From contig CACGRA010000004.1 in assembly GCA_902575395.1 (NCBI GenBank), positions 1 to 54,488 on the forward strand: 54,488 nucleotides of DNA, written 5' to 3'. How positions within the stretch are numbered: the first letter of the stretch is position 1; every line of letters starts with the position of its first letter. The notes below the pieces were generated by a model. It did no database searches. It was not told where the DNA came from and was given only the letters and a program-made list of their open reading frames with translations. This document shows, one piece after another, positions 54,091 to 54,488 of the stretch. The DNA comes from an uncultured Fidelibacterota bacterium (GTDB lineage Bacteria; Fidelibacterota; Marinisomatia; Marinisomatales; Marinisomataceae). A program made the translations under genes and the position numbers.

Positions 54091-54488
54091 TTATAGTTTT
54101 TTTACTTTTTTGTAATTTTTAGGAATTTTAAATATGTCTGGCAATGAATCTTTACTTGAATATTCTAGCAAGTTATAAGTAAACGTTCCATTTTTATTGA
54201 TTGTTTCAAATTTAACATTCACAGCATCCTTATTTATATCATAGTCTTCAAATGGTATATTCATTTCATTAAAACCTAAACTTGGAGGGATTGATCCGTT
54301 AAATATATTTTTTAATTTTTTACGCGTTAATTCTATTATTGGTGCTTTTAATGTTTTTTCTGTAAACCATATATTCATTTTTAATTCTTGATCGTCTTCA
54401 TCATCTTTAATAATAATTTCTGCTTTTCTAGTTTCAAAATTATTTAATACTTCAACATTTTCTGAAATTTGAACATTCACATCATCTT
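54091..54488 (-). CDS. hypothetical protein, 5' end beyond window
   Basis: About 132 residues are visible. A GTG at 54480 is in frame, but the frame stays open to the window end, so the gene probably continues to the right. The visible part is beta-rich with a charged stretch (IIIKDDEDDQELKM) and ends SLPDIFKIPKNYKKV, reminiscent of the end of exported DUF4412/LolA-like proteins. This resemblance is weak. It starts directly after the queG stop with no gap (tail to tail). Confidence 0.5.
   Translation of the reverse strand, partial: DDVNVQISENVEVLNNFETRKAEIIIKDDEDDQELKMNIWFTEKTLKAPIIELTRKKLKNIFNGSIPPSLGFNEMNIPFEDYDINKDAVNVKFETINKNGTFTYNLLEYSSKDSLPDIFKIPKNYKKVKKL

Overview
The window is AT-rich, densely packed chromosomal DNA from a bacterium of the Fibrobacterota-Chlorobiota-Bacteroidota (FCB) superphylum. 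My best guess is a marine, streamlined lineage such as Candidatus Marinimicrobia (SAR406). The evidence is a SprA-type outer-membrane gene fragment, DUF6702 and GlmU-like acyltransferase proteins typical of FCB genomes, lipoproteins and outer-membrane barrels, KorAB 2-oxoglutarate:ferredoxin oxidoreductase, and many genes that overlap by 1-26 bases. The exact phylum is inferred. I see no phage, insertion sequence, CRISPR array or rRNA.

Layout. 1-4358 (minus): GNAT, MsbA-like ABC exporter, mitochondrial-type citrate synthase, endonuclease III and a QueD-like protein cut by the left edge. 4382-6340: hydrolase, exonuclease III, monothiol glutaredoxin and tRNA-Glu, then a terminator and a likely free-standing small RNA (6463-6564). 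6581-9448 (minus): 49-aa membrane microprotein, TlpA-like lipoprotein, outer-membrane barrel and Rieske oxygenase. 9479-16442: glutathione peroxidase, ZupT, DUF3147, NicO metal exporter, YidD, Dcd, Lgt, DUF6702 and an M1 peptidase. 16554-18230: EthD protein, YiiX-like cysteine hydrolase and YwaF/TMEM164-like membrane protein. 18227-21789 (minus): tRNA-His, tRNA-Pro, DEDDh exonuclease, two membrane proteins, aldo/keto reductase and a PD-(D/E)XK nuclease in one apparent transcription unit. 21864-25741: LptF/G permease, two small proteins and PBP1A. 25738-29988 (minus): KorAB and FumC. 30137-35670: sufB-C-D-E-T-S. 35667-39268 (minus): EtfB, EtfA and a membrane Fe-S ETF:quinone oxidoreductase. 39355-39452: an intricately self-complementary intergenic element. 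39492-45870: zinc-ribbon protein, GlmU-like acyltransferase, GT9-like protein, methylmalonyl-CoA mutase large subunit, LysM lipoprotein, BirA, glutaryl-CoA dehydrogenase and CysQ-like phosphatase. 46070-54488: RNase G, a truncated L21, a headless SprA, M28 peptidase, EEP-family lipoprotein, TPR protein, QueG and a partial unknown.

Metabolically the genes fit a heterotroph that oxidises organic and amino acids. Glutaryl-CoA dehydrogenase would deliver electrons through EtfAB and the membrane Fe-S protein to the quinone pool, methylmalonyl-CoA mutase would feed succinyl-CoA, and citrate synthase, KorAB and fumarase serve the TCA cycle. The SUF operon would supply Fe-S clusters to KorAB, the Etf oxidoreductase, QueG, the Rieske protein and possibly the PD-(D/E)XK nuclease.

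The points most worth a second look are the join at about 47,850, where L21 loses its tail and SprA lacks its head; the two intergenic RNA candidates; the YiiX-TMEM164-like pair as a possible lipid acyl-remodelling module; the exonuclease whose start lies 7 nt after a tRNA; and the Asp that replaces the catalytic Cys of the QueD-like protein.
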